The notes beneath the pieces are model-generated. The model had not been told where the DNA came from, did no database searches, and worked only from the letters and a program-made list of their open reading frames with translations. A program made the position numbers and the translations under genes. DNA of 64,000 nt from Marinactinospora thermotolerans DSM 45154 (lineage in GTDB: Bacteria; Actinomycetota; Actinomycetes; Streptosporangiales; Streptosporangiaceae): assembly GCF_900167435.1 (NCBI RefSeq), contig NZ_FUWS01000007.1, positions 1 through 64,000 on the forward strand. The letters are read 5' to 3'. Of the stretch, positions 7,107-15,513 are shown one piece after another. Numbering within the stretch: position 1 is the first letter of the stretch; each line of letters opens with the position of its first letter.

Positions 7107-7284
7107 GTCATGTACCCGTTTCCGTCGTTCACGCGGTCCGGTGAGCCGAGCCTACCGAGCCGCCTTTGCATGGGGATACGGGGCTGAGACGACTATTTCG
7201 GAGTTTGGGTTCCATCGGGCGGACAAGTCATGACTCACAGCTGACGGTGCGGCGGCCCCCTCCCCACGCGACGGGGACGGGCGC

Positions 7285-8250
7285 TCAGACGGGACGGGCC
7301 AGCAGCAACGCGAAGTCCCCACCTGGATCGGTCCACCAGTGGGTCGTCTCGAACCCGGCGGCGGCGAGTTCGGCGCGCGCCCCGTCGGGACGGAACTTCG
7401 CGGAGATCTCGGTGCGGACGGTCTCGCCCCGCTCGAAGTGGACGACCAGGTCCAGGGCGCGCAGGCGCACCCGCATCGCCCTGCCGGCCCGCAGGTGCAT
7501 CTCGATCCACTCGGCCTCGGGGTTCCACAACGCGACGTGGGCGAACGCCTCCGGGTCGGCGTCGGCGTCGAGTTCGCGGTCGATCACCCGCAGGACGTTG
7601 CGGTTGAACTCGGCGGTCACACCAGCGGCGTCGTCGTAGGCGGCGACCAGCCGGTCGGGGTCCTTGACCAGGTCCAGGCCCAGCAGCAGGCCGTCCCCGG
7701 CCGACGCGGCCTGCCGCAGGTCGGCGAGGAAGGCGTGGCGCCGGCCCGGTGTCTGGTTGCCGATGGTGGAGCCGAGCATGGCGATGAGACGGCGCCCTCC
7801 CGAGGGGAGCAGGTTCAGGTGACGTTCGAAGTCGGCGACGACCGCGTGCACCGTGACGGAGGGGTACTCCTCGGCCACGCGCCGGGCCGCCGTCTCCAGG
7901 AAGTCCCCGCTGACGTCGACCGGCACGAACCCGCGCAGCGTCCCGGCGGCACGCAGGGCGTCCAGGAGGAGCCTGGTCTTCTCCCCCGAGCCGGACCCGA
8001 GTTCCACGAGGTGGTCGGCCCCCGTCGCCTCGGCGATCTCGGCGGCGCGGGCCTCCAGGATGGAACGCTCGGCGCGTGTCGGGTAGTACTCGGGAAGGCG
8101 GGTGATCTCCTCGAACAGGGCGCTGCCCCGCTCGTCGTAGAACCATTTGGGGGGCAGTGTCTTCGGTGTCGCCGTCAACCCGTCATGGACGTCGTGACGC
8201 AGCGCCTTGGCGAGGTCGTCGACGGTGAGATGGTGGTCGATCGTGAACAT
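7285..8250 (-). CDS. egtD: L-histidine N(alpha)-methyltransferase EgtD
   Basis: 321 residues, the usual length for EgtD. The S-adenosylmethionine loop is [16 protein letters not shown]. Family features include [18 protein letters not shown] near the start and [12 protein letters not shown]. EgtD trimethylates histidine to hercynine, the first step of ergothioneine synthesis. ATG 8250 has GGGGAAG upstream and lies 13 bases after the egtC stop. It is the last gene of the egtABCD operon. Confidence 0.95.
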   Translation of the reverse strand: MFTIDHHLTVDDLAKALRHDVHDGLTATPKTLPPKWFYDERGSALFEEITRLPEYYPTRAERSILEARAAEIAEATGADHLVELGSGSGEKTRLLLDALRAAGTLRGFVPVDVSGDFLETAARRVAEEYPSVTVHAVVADFERHLNLLPSGGRRLIAMLGSTIGNQTPGRRHAFLADLRQAASAGDGLLLGLDLVKDPDRLVAAYDDAAGVTAEFNRNVLRVIDRELDADADPEAFAHVALWNPEAEWIEMHLRAGRAMRVRLRALDLVVHFERGETVRTEISAKFRPDGARAELAAAGFETTHWWTDPGGDFALLLARPV

Positions 8251-8263
8251 CGCGGCTTCCCCG

Positions 8264-8998
8264 TCAGTGGATCGGAGTGATGGTGATGTCACCGGCCTTG
8301 GCGGTGACCAGTGAACCGTCGGGGACACGCATCCACCCCGGAGCGTCGTCGACCGGTTCGGAGGCGATCGTGACGGCGCCGTGGCGGCGGCGCGCGTAGA
8401 GGGTGTCGCCGCAGGCCGTCGCGGCCAGGGCGGTCCCGTCACAGGCCAGCAGGTTGTAGCGGCCCGGCGAGCGTGCCGCGGCGGCGACGGTGACCCGGGC
8501 CAGCGCGGCGCCCAGCTCCGCGCCGTCCCGCCACAGCCGGACGGCCAGCGCGAACAACGGCGCCGAGTCGACCGGGGAGCGCGCGTCCAAGACGCCGTTG
8601 GGCACGGGCGTCGCCAGCGCGTCGGCCACCGCCTCGTAGTCGGCGATCGCCCCGTTGTGGCTGAACAGCCACCCGTCGCCGCGGAAGGGCTGCGCGCACG
8701 ACTCGTCGACGGGAAAGCCGACGGTCGCGTCGCGCACCGCCGCGACCACGCAGGAGGAGCGGACCACCCGCGCGACGTCGGCGAAGGAGGTGTCGGCCCA
8801 GATCGGCATGGCGCGCCGGTAGCGCACCGGTTCGGCGCGTTCCGGCGCGTACCATCCGACCCCGAAACCGTCGGCGTTGACCGAACCGTGCACCTGCTCA
8901 CGCGGCGCGTAGGACTGCGTGTGCAGGGAGTGGGGTGGCGTGTAGAGCAGGTCGTACAGCGTGACCGGTGGTCCGAGGTAGGCGAGATGACGGCACAT
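8264..8998 (-). CDS. egtC: Ergothioneine biosynthesis amidohydrolase EgtC
   Basis: 244 residues, a class II glutamine amidotransferase-type hydrolase. It begins [10 protein letters not shown], so Cys2 becomes the N-terminal nucleophile after Met removal. [12 protein letters not shown] and LFSHNGAI are typical of the fold. EgtC removes glutamate from gamma-glutamyl hercynylcysteine sulfoxide. ATG 8998 is preceded by GGGAGGGG. It lies 28 bases after egtB. Confidence 0.94.
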   Translation of the reverse strand: MCRHLAYLGPPVTLYDLLYTPPHSLHTQSYAPREQVHGSVNADGFGVGWYAPERAEPVRYRRAMPIWADTSFADVARVVRSSCVVAAVRDATVGFPVDESCAQPFRGDGWLFSHNGAIADYEAVADALATPVPNGVLDARSPVDSAPLFALAVRLWRDGAELGAALARVTVAAAARSPGRYNLLACDGTALAATACGDTLYARRRHGAVTIASEPVDDAPGWMRVPDGSLVTAKAGDITITPIH

Positions 8999-9026
8999 CA
9001 GCGGCCCCTCCCCCGTGTGGCGGCCA

Positions 9027-10352
9027 TCAGACGGGCTCCGCGTCGCGCGCGCAGCGGAAGCCCGCGAAGATCTGCCGCCGGATCGGGAAGTCCCAGTTGC
9101 GGAACGTGGCCCGCGCCATCCCGGGGTGGGTGGCCCAGGAGCCGCCACGCAGCACCCGGTACTCGGAACCGAAGAACACCTCGGAGTACTCGGAGTAGGG
9201 GAAGACCCGGAATCCGGGATAGGCCCGGAAGGGTGTCGACGTCCACTCCCAGACGTCGCCGACGAGCTGGTGGACCCCGGCCGGGGAGGCCCCCGCGGGC
9301 AGGCTTTTGGCGGGGGCGGGCCGCAGCAGCCGCTGGCCGAGGTTGGCGTGGCGGGGGGAGGGCTCCTCCTCCCCCCACGGGAACCTGCGCGTCGTACCCG
9401 AGGCCGGGTCGTAGCGGGCCGCCTTCTCCCACTCGGCCTCGGTGGGCAGCCGTTTGCCCGCCCAGGCGGCGTAGGCCTGCGCCTCGTGGAAGCAGACGTG
9501 CTGCACGGGCTCCTCCGGCGGTACCGGTTCGATCCGGCCGAACCTGCGGCGCAGCCATCCCCCGGGGTCACGGTGCCAAAACGCCGGTGCGCGCTTGCCC
9601 GACCGGGTGCGCCACTCCCAGCCGGCGTCGCTCCACCAGCGCCGCTCGTCGTAGCCGCCGTCGGCCATGAACTCCAGGTAGCGGGCGTTGCTCACCGGGA
9701 CGGTGTCGATCAGGTAGGCGGGGAGGTGGACGGTGTGGGCGGGGCGCTCGTTGTCGTAGGCCCAGGGATCGTCGGTGCCCATCGTGAAGGGGCCCGCCTC
9801 GATCAGCACCTCCTCGCCGGCCGGCCGGCCGGCGGAGGCGGGGGCGGGCGGCGGCGGATCGGGCAGGGCCGGGGCGCCGCGGCGCAGCTGGTGGGTGGCG
9901 AGCATCGTCTCGTCGTGCTGGTGTTCGTGCTGGATCACCATGCCGTAGACGAACCCCCCGTTCAGCAGCGGCGGGCCTCCCTCGAAACGGGCGCGCTCCA
10001 GCGAGTCCAGCACCCGGGCGCGCACGGCGGCGTTGTAGGCGCGCGCCTCGCCGGGGGAGAGCAGGGGAAGGTGGACGCGCTCGGCCCGGGGGTTCTCGAA
10101 GGCGTCGTAGATGACGTCGATGTCGGGACGCAGGGCCCGCTGGCCGGCGGCGGCGCGCACCAGCCACTGCTCCTCGTAGTTGCCCACGTGGGCCAGGTCC
10201 CACACCAGGGGGGACATCAGCGGCGAGTGCTGTCGGGTCAGCTCGTCGTCGTCGAGGATGTCGAGGGTGAGGCCCTCGCTGCGTTCTCGCGCCTGCTGGA
10301 GCTGGGCGGCGATGTGGTCCTTGAGCCGTTCGGGGGTCGTCTGTTCGCTCAT
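9027..10352 (-). CDS. egtB: Ergothioneine sulfoxide synthase EgtB
   Basis: 441 residues. The N-terminal DinB-like domain supplies the iron ligands: His55 in WDLAHVGNYEEQW and His142/His146 in QHEHQHDETM. The C-terminal formylglycine-generating-enzyme-like domain ends in FRNWDFPIRRQIFAGFRC. The non-haem iron enzyme joins gamma-glutamylcysteine to hercynine with oxygen. Its ATG overlaps the egtA stop by four bases (ATGA). Confidence 0.95.
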   Translation of the reverse strand: MSEQTTPERLKDHIAAQLQQARERSEGLTLDILDDDELTRQHSPLMSPLVWDLAHVGNYEEQWLVRAAAGQRALRPDIDVIYDAFENPRAERVHLPLLSPGEARAYNAAVRARVLDSLERARFEGGPPLLNGGFVYGMVIQHEHQHDETMLATHQLRRGAPALPDPPPPAPASAGRPAGEEVLIEAGPFTMGTDDPWAYDNERPAHTVHLPAYLIDTVPVSNARYLEFMADGGYDERRWWSDAGWEWRTRSGKRAPAFWHRDPGGWLRRRFGRIEPVPPEEPVQHVCFHEAQAYAAWAGKRLPTEAEWEKAARYDPASGTTRRFPWGEEEPSPRHANLGQRLLRPAPAKSLPAGASPAGVHQLVGDVWEWTSTPFRAYPGFRVFPYSEYSEVFFGSEYRVLRGGSWATHPGMARATFRNWDFPIRRQIFAGFRCARDAEPV

Positions 10353-11551
10353 GCGCGTTCCTCGATCAGCATGTCGTCGGCGGGGCAGCGGTCACGTTCG
10401 ACGAACCGGTCGCGATAGGCGTCCACGATCGGGACGAGCTCGCCGGCCCCCAGGGCCGGCAGCGCCTCGACGGCCGCGGCGAAGCAGGCCCGGGCGCAGG
10501 CGGCCAGCGCGGGCGCGGCCAGCCCGTCGCGCGCGGCGGCCAGCCAGTCCGCCCGTGACGGGGGCGTGTCGTCCCACAGTTCCGCGGTGACCTTGGTGGC
10601 GACCGCGGCGGCGTGCGGATCGTCCAGCAACGCGGCGGCGACCGCGGCCGGGACCGGCCACCACCGTCGCGGCAGGGCGTCGATCATGCGCAGTTCCAGC
10701 CAGCCACGGGGCCGCACCGGCGGGAAGAGCGTGCTCAGGTGGTGGGCGAGATCGTCCAGGGTGGGGCGCGACGAGTGGCGTCCGGCCAGCCAGGCCCGGA
10801 AGGTGAGCCCCGGCGGCGAGGTCCACGCCCCATGGGCCTCGCGGATCGACATCACGCGCGCGTCGAGCGCGTAACCGGCCCAGGCCGTGGCCGGTTCGGC
10901 GCCGCAGGGGGCCGCCGTCCGCGAGGGGTCGATGGCGGTCCACACCGCCCAGCGGGTGGACTTCCAGCCGGTGGGGCGGCCCCGCCACAGCGGCGAGTTG
11001 GCGAAGGCCGCGACGAACACCGGGCCGAGCCGGTGCGCCAGTCGCCAACGACGCGCGGCGTCGGCCGAATCCGCGCCGATGTCGAGGCAGACCTGGAGCG
11101 AGGCGGTGGAGCACATCATGGTCCTGCCGGTGGGGCTTCCCGCGGCGAAGTAGTGCGCCATGGCGTTGTAGCGGGGCGAGCTCAGTTGGCGGACGGGGTC
11201 GCGCACCGGGTCCAGTCCGGCGCCGCGAAGCCGCAGACCGGCGGCTTCCAGATGGGCGGCGACGTGGTCGAGATCGCGGGCCAGCGCGGCATAGGTGGCG
11301 GCCGGCCCCACGCAGGGGGGCGAGCTGAGTTCGAGCTGGCCCCCGGGTTCGTAGCTGACGGCGCTGCCCCCGGGCAGCGGGCCGGCCTCGGTGACGAGCG
11401 CGGAGAGGAGGTCGATCGGTACGGGTTCGTGTGGCCGGGCGGGGTCGGTGACGAGCCATTCGGCTTCGACACCGACCCTTCCGGGCGGGCCCGTCTTGAA
11501 GCAGATGCCGTTGATGTAGTCGTGGACGTCGGTCTCGGTGATGTGGCCCAT
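10349..11551 (-). CDS. egtA: Glutamate-cysteine ligase EgtA
   Basis: 400 residues of the actinobacterial GCS2-like glutamate-cysteine ligase family (GVEAEWLV, then GGQLELSSPPC and MMCSTASLQVCLDIG). It makes gamma-glutamylcysteine, the sulfur donor for EgtB. ATG 11551 has GGAG seven bases upstream. It is the first gene of the minus-strand egtABCD operon. No egtE (the PLP-dependent C-S lyase) is present in the window. Confidence 0.94.
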   Translation of the reverse strand: MGHITETDVHDYINGICFKTGPPGRVGVEAEWLVTDPARPHEPVPIDLLSALVTEAGPLPGGSAVSYEPGGQLELSSPPCVGPAATYAALARDLDHVAAHLEAAGLRLRGAGLDPVRDPVRQLSSPRYNAMAHYFAAGSPTGRTMMCSTASLQVCLDIGADSADAARRWRLAHRLGPVFVAAFANSPLWRGRPTGWKSTRWAVWTAIDPSRTAAPCGAEPATAWAGYALDARVMSIREAHGAWTSPPGLTFRAWLAGRHSSRPTLDDLAHHLSTLFPPVRPRGWLELRMIDALPRRWWPVPAAVAAALLDDPHAAAVATKVTAELWDDTPPSRADWLAAARDGLAAPALAACARACFAAAVEALPALGAGELVPIVDAYRDRFVERDRCPADDMLIEERA

Positions 11552-11640
11552 CGGTCACTCCAGAGTGTGGACGTACTCATCCTGCGTGCCCGTCGCGGTG
11601 CTCTCCGTAACTCCTCTTCGGGCAGTGAGACGGCCAACCC

Positions 11641-11658
11641 CGGGCCAAACGTGGCCCG
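11641..11658. promoter_or_regulatory. Inverted repeat upstream of egtA
   Basis: CGGGCCA-AACG-TGGCCCG, a perfect 7-bp inverted repeat 90 bases upstream of egtA. It may be an operator or a weak hairpin; sequence alone cannot decide. Confidence 0.3.
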
Positions 11659-11703
11659 TGACCGGGCCGCATCGGCCCCTTCGGGCGCGGTGGCCGATTG
11701 TGG

Positions 11704-11730
11704 CCGGGCGGCGGGGCTCTCGCCGCCCGG
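11704..11730 (-). terminator. Terminator of the phosphodiester glycosidase gene
   Basis: Perfect 10-bp stem (CCGGGCGGCG with CGCCGCCCGG) and a 7-base loop, immediately after the stop codon at 11735. It separates that gene from egtA. Confidence 0.7.
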
Positions 11731-11734
11731 TGTC

Positions 11735-13336
11735 TCAGCTTCGGGGCACGACCAGCAACGCGTTGCCCAGGGACCGCTGGCCGGCGGCGTCGGAGGGCGA
11801 GTTGACGAGCGCGCCTCCCCGCAGCGCCATCGCGGTCGATCCGCCGCCGTCGAGGTTCATCGCCCGCCGCGCGCCCAGCGCCGCCATGACGTCGGCGGCC
11901 TCGGCGATCGAGGCGCCCTCGCTGAACCCGGCCTGACGCCCGTCGATCGTGACCAGCAGCACCCTGCCCTCGCCGTCGACGCCGACCATCGAGCGCGGGT
12001 TACGGCGCAGCACCCAGTTGTAGTAGAAGGTGGCGTCCGTCCCCTCGTGGACCAGACCGTCGGCGTAGGCGTCCACCCACGGTTCACCGCCGCGCACCAG
12101 GGTCGGGCCGACCTGGATGACGGAGGTGTCCGGGCCGATCCGGACGCGCCGGCCCGACCTGTCCTCGACCCGCTCGGTGATCTTCAGCCTGCTGCCCGGC
12201 CGCGCGTTGTCCCGTAGCCACTGGGCGCCGTCGCCGATGCCCTGGAGGGTGGAGCCCTCCTCGGGGATGGCCGTGCCCCGCGCCGGGGCCAGTGTCACGA
12301 CCCGCCCTTTCCCGTCGAGCACGGCCTCCACCCCGTCGTCACCGGCCGGGCTGTCCGGCCCGTAGTCGGGGGTGAAGCGGACCAGTTCCCCGGGGTCGGT
12401 GCAGGTGCGATCGTGCTGAGGACGCTGGGTGGGCAGGTCGCCGCCGACCCCGCCACAGTTGCGGATGACGCCCGGGAGGCGGTTCACGCCGTCGATCTCG
12501 CGGGTCGCCCCGCGCGAGCGGACGGACAGTTCCGTCCGGTAGGCGCCGATCTCCGCCGCGCGGCCACCGTCGGTGAGGCGCAGCCCCGCGCGACCGTCGG
12601 TGGCCGCTCCGAGCAGTTCACCGTCCACCGCGTACAGGCCGGCGGGCGCGTCGTCGTAGAACCACTGGGCGTTGACGCCCGCCAGCGCGTCCTGCTCGAC
12701 GACCAGCTCCGACAGCGTCTCGGTGCCGGCCAGGGTCGGCCCGTGGGAGGGGACGAGGCGGCCGTCGAAACGGTCGAAGTCGATGGTCAGTACGTGGACG
12801 CGCCACGGGCCGCTCGTCGTCCCCCCGTCCTGGGCCGTGTAGCGGGTGGTAGCGGCGAACCCGGCGGCGCGGACCCGGCGCAGCGCCGACGCGGCGTCCT
12901 CCTCCGTCGTGTAGCGGCCGATCCGCACGGCGTGGCCGACCGTGCCGCCGGGGACGTCGGCGAAGTCCGGCCCGGTGACCTCCTCCACCCGGGGCGTCTC
13001 CCCCTCCTGGCGCAGGCGCGCGGCGACGTCGAGGGCGATCTCCCGCGTCCCCAGCGCGGCCGTGGCCGTGGCGGCGTCGCCCCCCACGGTGTCGGGCAGG
13101 TTGACGTGGACGGTCCAGACGTCGTCGGGCGAGGGCGCGCCGCGCCGGATCGTCGTCAGGGTCAGCCCCGGCGCGACCTCCGTGGTCTCGCGGGTTTCGG
13201 TGAGGCCGGCCGGGCCCAGCGGCAGGGGCGTCGCGGGCAGGACGTCTGCGGTGTCCTGCCCGGTGGCCGCCCCCGCCGGTGCCGCGAGACCGAGGAGGAG
13301 GGTGGCGGTGGTGACGATGGCGAGATGGCGTCGCAT
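11735..13336 (-). CDS. Secreted phosphodiester glycosidase-family protein with SPOR-like region
   Basis: 533 residues. The signal peptide spans residues 1-23 (MRRHLAIVTTATLLLGLAAP, cleavage near AGA). A SPOR-like region (about 90-165) contains two parallel ARLRQEGE and RVRAAGFA blocks, a peptidoglycan-binding type of fold. The C-terminal part (about 330-533) is the phosphodiester glycosidase domain of the NAGPA type, with DGEGRVLLVTIDGRQAGFS and MNLDGGGSTAMALRGG. Bacterial members are thought to remove sugar-phosphodiester-linked groups from cell-wall polymers; the substrate is unknown. The gene is divergent from the acyl-CoA oxidase across 177 bases. GGAG precedes ATG 13336. Confidence 0.88.
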   Translation of the reverse strand: MRRHLAIVTTATLLLGLAAPAGAATGQDTADVLPATPLPLGPAGLTETRETTEVAPGLTLTTIRRGAPSPDDVWTVHVNLPDTVGGDAATATAALGTREIALDVAARLRQEGETPRVEEVTGPDFADVPGGTVGHAVRIGRYTTEEDAASALRRVRAAGFAATTRYTAQDGGTTSGPWRVHVLTIDFDRFDGRLVPSHGPTLAGTETLSELVVEQDALAGVNAQWFYDDAPAGLYAVDGELLGAATDGRAGLRLTDGGRAAEIGAYRTELSVRSRGATREIDGVNRLPGVIRNCGGVGGDLPTQRPQHDRTCTDPGELVRFTPDYGPDSPAGDDGVEAVLDGKGRVVTLAPARGTAIPEEGSTLQGIGDGAQWLRDNARPGSRLKITERVEDRSGRRVRIGPDTSVIQVGPTLVRGGEPWVDAYADGLVHEGTDATFYYNWVLRRNPRSMVGVDGEGRVLLVTIDGRQAGFSEGASIAEAADVMAALGARRAMNLDGGGSTAMALRGGALVNSPSDAAGQRSLGNALLVVPRS

Positions 13337-13513
13337 GTTCCGCTCCGGTCGGGGTCGGGGTCGTAACGTATTGGCGCGCTTCGAGATGACGACCGCCGGA
13401 CCCGGCGGCGTGGGGACGGTGAAGGGTCGAGGAAGGGCCCGGACGGGTTAGGGCCGTCGGGGAACGAGCAGGAGTAGGGCGACGACCCCACCGACCCGAC
13501 CCCCGGAGGGCCC

Positions 13514-15472
13514 ATGGCCACGACGAGCGTTCCGGAGAACATCGACACCGACGTGTTGCGTTCGCTTCTGGACGGACGCTGGGCACACATCCGACAAATG
13601 GCCCGGCAGTCCCTGCGAGGCGAGCTGTTCGCGCCGGTGCACGGCCTGACGGTGGAGGAGCACCGCGAACGGGTGGCCCGGCAACTGCGGGAGATCGCGG
13701 CCACCGAGGTGCCCCGGTTGGGGTTCTCCACCGCCCACGGCGGCGCAGAAGACGTGGGCGGCTCCGTCGTCGCCTTCGAGATGCTCGTGTGCGACCTGTC
13801 GCTCATGGTCAAGGTGGGGGTGCAGTGGGGGTTGTTCGGCGGCGCGATCCAGGCGCTGGGGACCGAACGCCATCATGCCGCCTACCTGCCGGCGGTGATG
13901 TCGTTGGAGCTGCCCGGCTGCTTCGCCATGACCGAGACCGGGCACGGCTCCGACGTGCAACGGCTGCGCACGACCGCCACCTACGATCCGGCGACGGAGG
14001 AGTTCGTCGTCCACACCCCCGACCCCACGGCGCGCAAGGACTACATCGGCAACGCCGCACGCGACGGGCGCGTCGCGGTGGTGTTCGCCCAGCTGGTCAC
14101 CGCGGGAGAACGGCACGGGGTGCACGCGCTGCTGGTGCCGATCCGCGACGAGCAGGGCCGCCCGATGCCGGGCGTGCGCATCGAGGACTGCGGGCACAAG
14201 GCCGGGCTCAACGGGGTCGACAACGGCAGGCTGGAGTTCGACCGGGTGCGGGTGCCGCGTACCGCCCTCCTCGACCGCTACGGCCGGGTCGCCGCCGACG
14301 GCGGTTACTCCAGCCCCATCGACAACCCCCGGCGCAGGTTCTTCACCATGCTCGGCACGCTCGTACGCGGCCGTGTCAGCGTCGCCGGCGGTGCGGGGTC
14401 GGCGGCCAAGGCCGCCCTGGCCATCGCCGTGCGCCACGCCGAGTCGCGGCGGCAGTTCACCCGCCCCGGCTCCGCCGAGGAGGTCCGGCTGCTGGACTAC
14501 CTCGCCCACCAGCGACGCCTGCTGCCCGCGCTGGCCACCACCTACGCCCTGCACTTCGCCCAGGAGGAGCTCGTCGGCAGGTTGCACGACGCCTCCGTCG
14601 GCGAACCGACCAGTGAACGGGAGCGCCGGGAACTGGAGTCGCAGGCCGCCGGTCTCAAGGCCGTCGCCACCTGGCATGCCAGCGCGACCATCCAGGCGTG
14701 CCGGGAGGCCTGCGGCGGAGCCGGCTACCTGTCGGAGAACCGGCTGGCGCAGCTGCGCGCGGACACCGACGTCTTCACCACGTTCGAGGGGGCCAACACC
14801 GTCCTGCTCCAGCTCGTCGCGAAGGGCCTGCTCACGCACTACCGCGACGAGTTCGGCAGCCTGGACACGCTGGGCACCGTGCGCCTGCTCACCGGGCGTT
14901 TCTTCGAGGCGGTCATCGAACGCACCGCGGCCCGCACCCTGGTGGACCGGCTGGTGGAGGCCGCGCCGGGACGGGACGAGGAGGCCGACCTCTACGACCG
15001 GGGCTGGCAGTACCGGCTGTTGGAGGACCGGGAGCGCCACGTGCTCGAAGGGCTGGCGCGGCGGCTGCGCCGAGCCGGACGCGAGGGGGAGGACGCCTTC
15101 GAGGTGTTCAACAACGCCCAGGACCACGTGCTGCGGGCCGCCCGGGTCCACGTGGAGCGGACCGTCCTGGAGGCGTTCATCGCCGGTGTCGACCGGTGCG
15201 CCGACCCGGACGTGCGGAACCTGCTGGAACGTGTCTGCGACCTGTACGCGCTGTCCACGATCGAGGCCGACCGCGCCTGGTTCCTGGAGCACGGCCGGCT
15301 GACCCCGGCGCGCTCCAAGGCGGTCACCGCCGCGGTGAACGCGCTGTGCGGGTCGTTGCGTCCCCACGCGCGCGCCCTGGTCGACGGGTTCGGTCTGGAA
15401 CAGGAGTGGCTGGCCGCGCCCATCGCGGGCGGCCCCGGAGAGGGCACGGCCGTGGGGGCGGCCGTGAGCTGA
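13514..15472 (+). CDS. Acyl-CoA oxidase / acyl-CoA dehydrogenase family protein
   Basis: 652 residues, the length of an acyl-CoA oxidase rather than of a dehydrogenase (about 380). Flavin and substrate-binding features include LPGCFAMTETGHGSDVQ in the middle beta domain and ACGGAGYLSENRLAQLRADT in the helical domain, followed by a long C-terminal oxidase extension. The expected reaction is FAD-dependent first-step beta-oxidation of acyl-CoA. ATG 13514 has GGAGG five bases upstream. It is monocistronic and convergent with the phosphoketolase gene, with which it shares a terminator. Confidence 0.88.
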   Translation: MATTSVPENIDTDVLRSLLDGRWAHIRQMARQSLRGELFAPVHGLTVEEHRERVARQLREIAATEVPRLGFSTAHGGAEDVGGSVVAFEMLVCDLSLMVKVGVQWGLFGGAIQALGTERHHAAYLPAVMSLELPGCFAMTETGHGSDVQRLRTTATYDPATEEFVVHTPDPTARKDYIGNAARDGRVAVVFAQLVTAGERHGVHALLVPIRDEQGRPMPGVRIEDCGHKAGLNGVDNGRLEFDRVRVPRTALLDRYGRVAADGGYSSPIDNPRRRFFTMLGTLVRGRVSVAGGAGSAAKAALAIAVRHAESRRQFTRPGSAEEVRLLDYLAHQRRLLPALATTYALHFAQEELVGRLHDASVGEPTSERERRELESQAAGLKAVATWHASATIQACREACGGAGYLSENRLAQLRADTDVFTTFEGANTVLLQLVAKGLLTHYRDEFGSLDTLGTVRLLTGRFFEAVIERTAARTLVDRLVEAAPGRDEEADLYDRGWQYRLLEDRERHVLEGLARRLRRAGREGEDAFEVFNNAQDHVLRAARVHVERTVLEAFIAGVDRCADPDVRNLLERVCDLYALSTIEADRAWFLEHGRLTPARSKAVTAAVNALCGSLRPHARALVDGFGLEQEWLAAPIAGGPGEGTAVGAAVS

Positions 15473-15513
15473 GAGGGGTGGCCGGGGCGGTCGCCGCCCC
15501 GGCCACGCCCCTC
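15473..15513. terminator. Bidirectional terminator between acyl-CoA oxidase and phosphoketolase genes
   Basis: GTGGCCGGGGCGG pairs perfectly with CCGCCCCGGCCAC across a 3-base loop. A further GAGGG/CCCTC extension has one bulge. It fills the 39-base gap between convergent stop codons. Confidence 0.75.
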
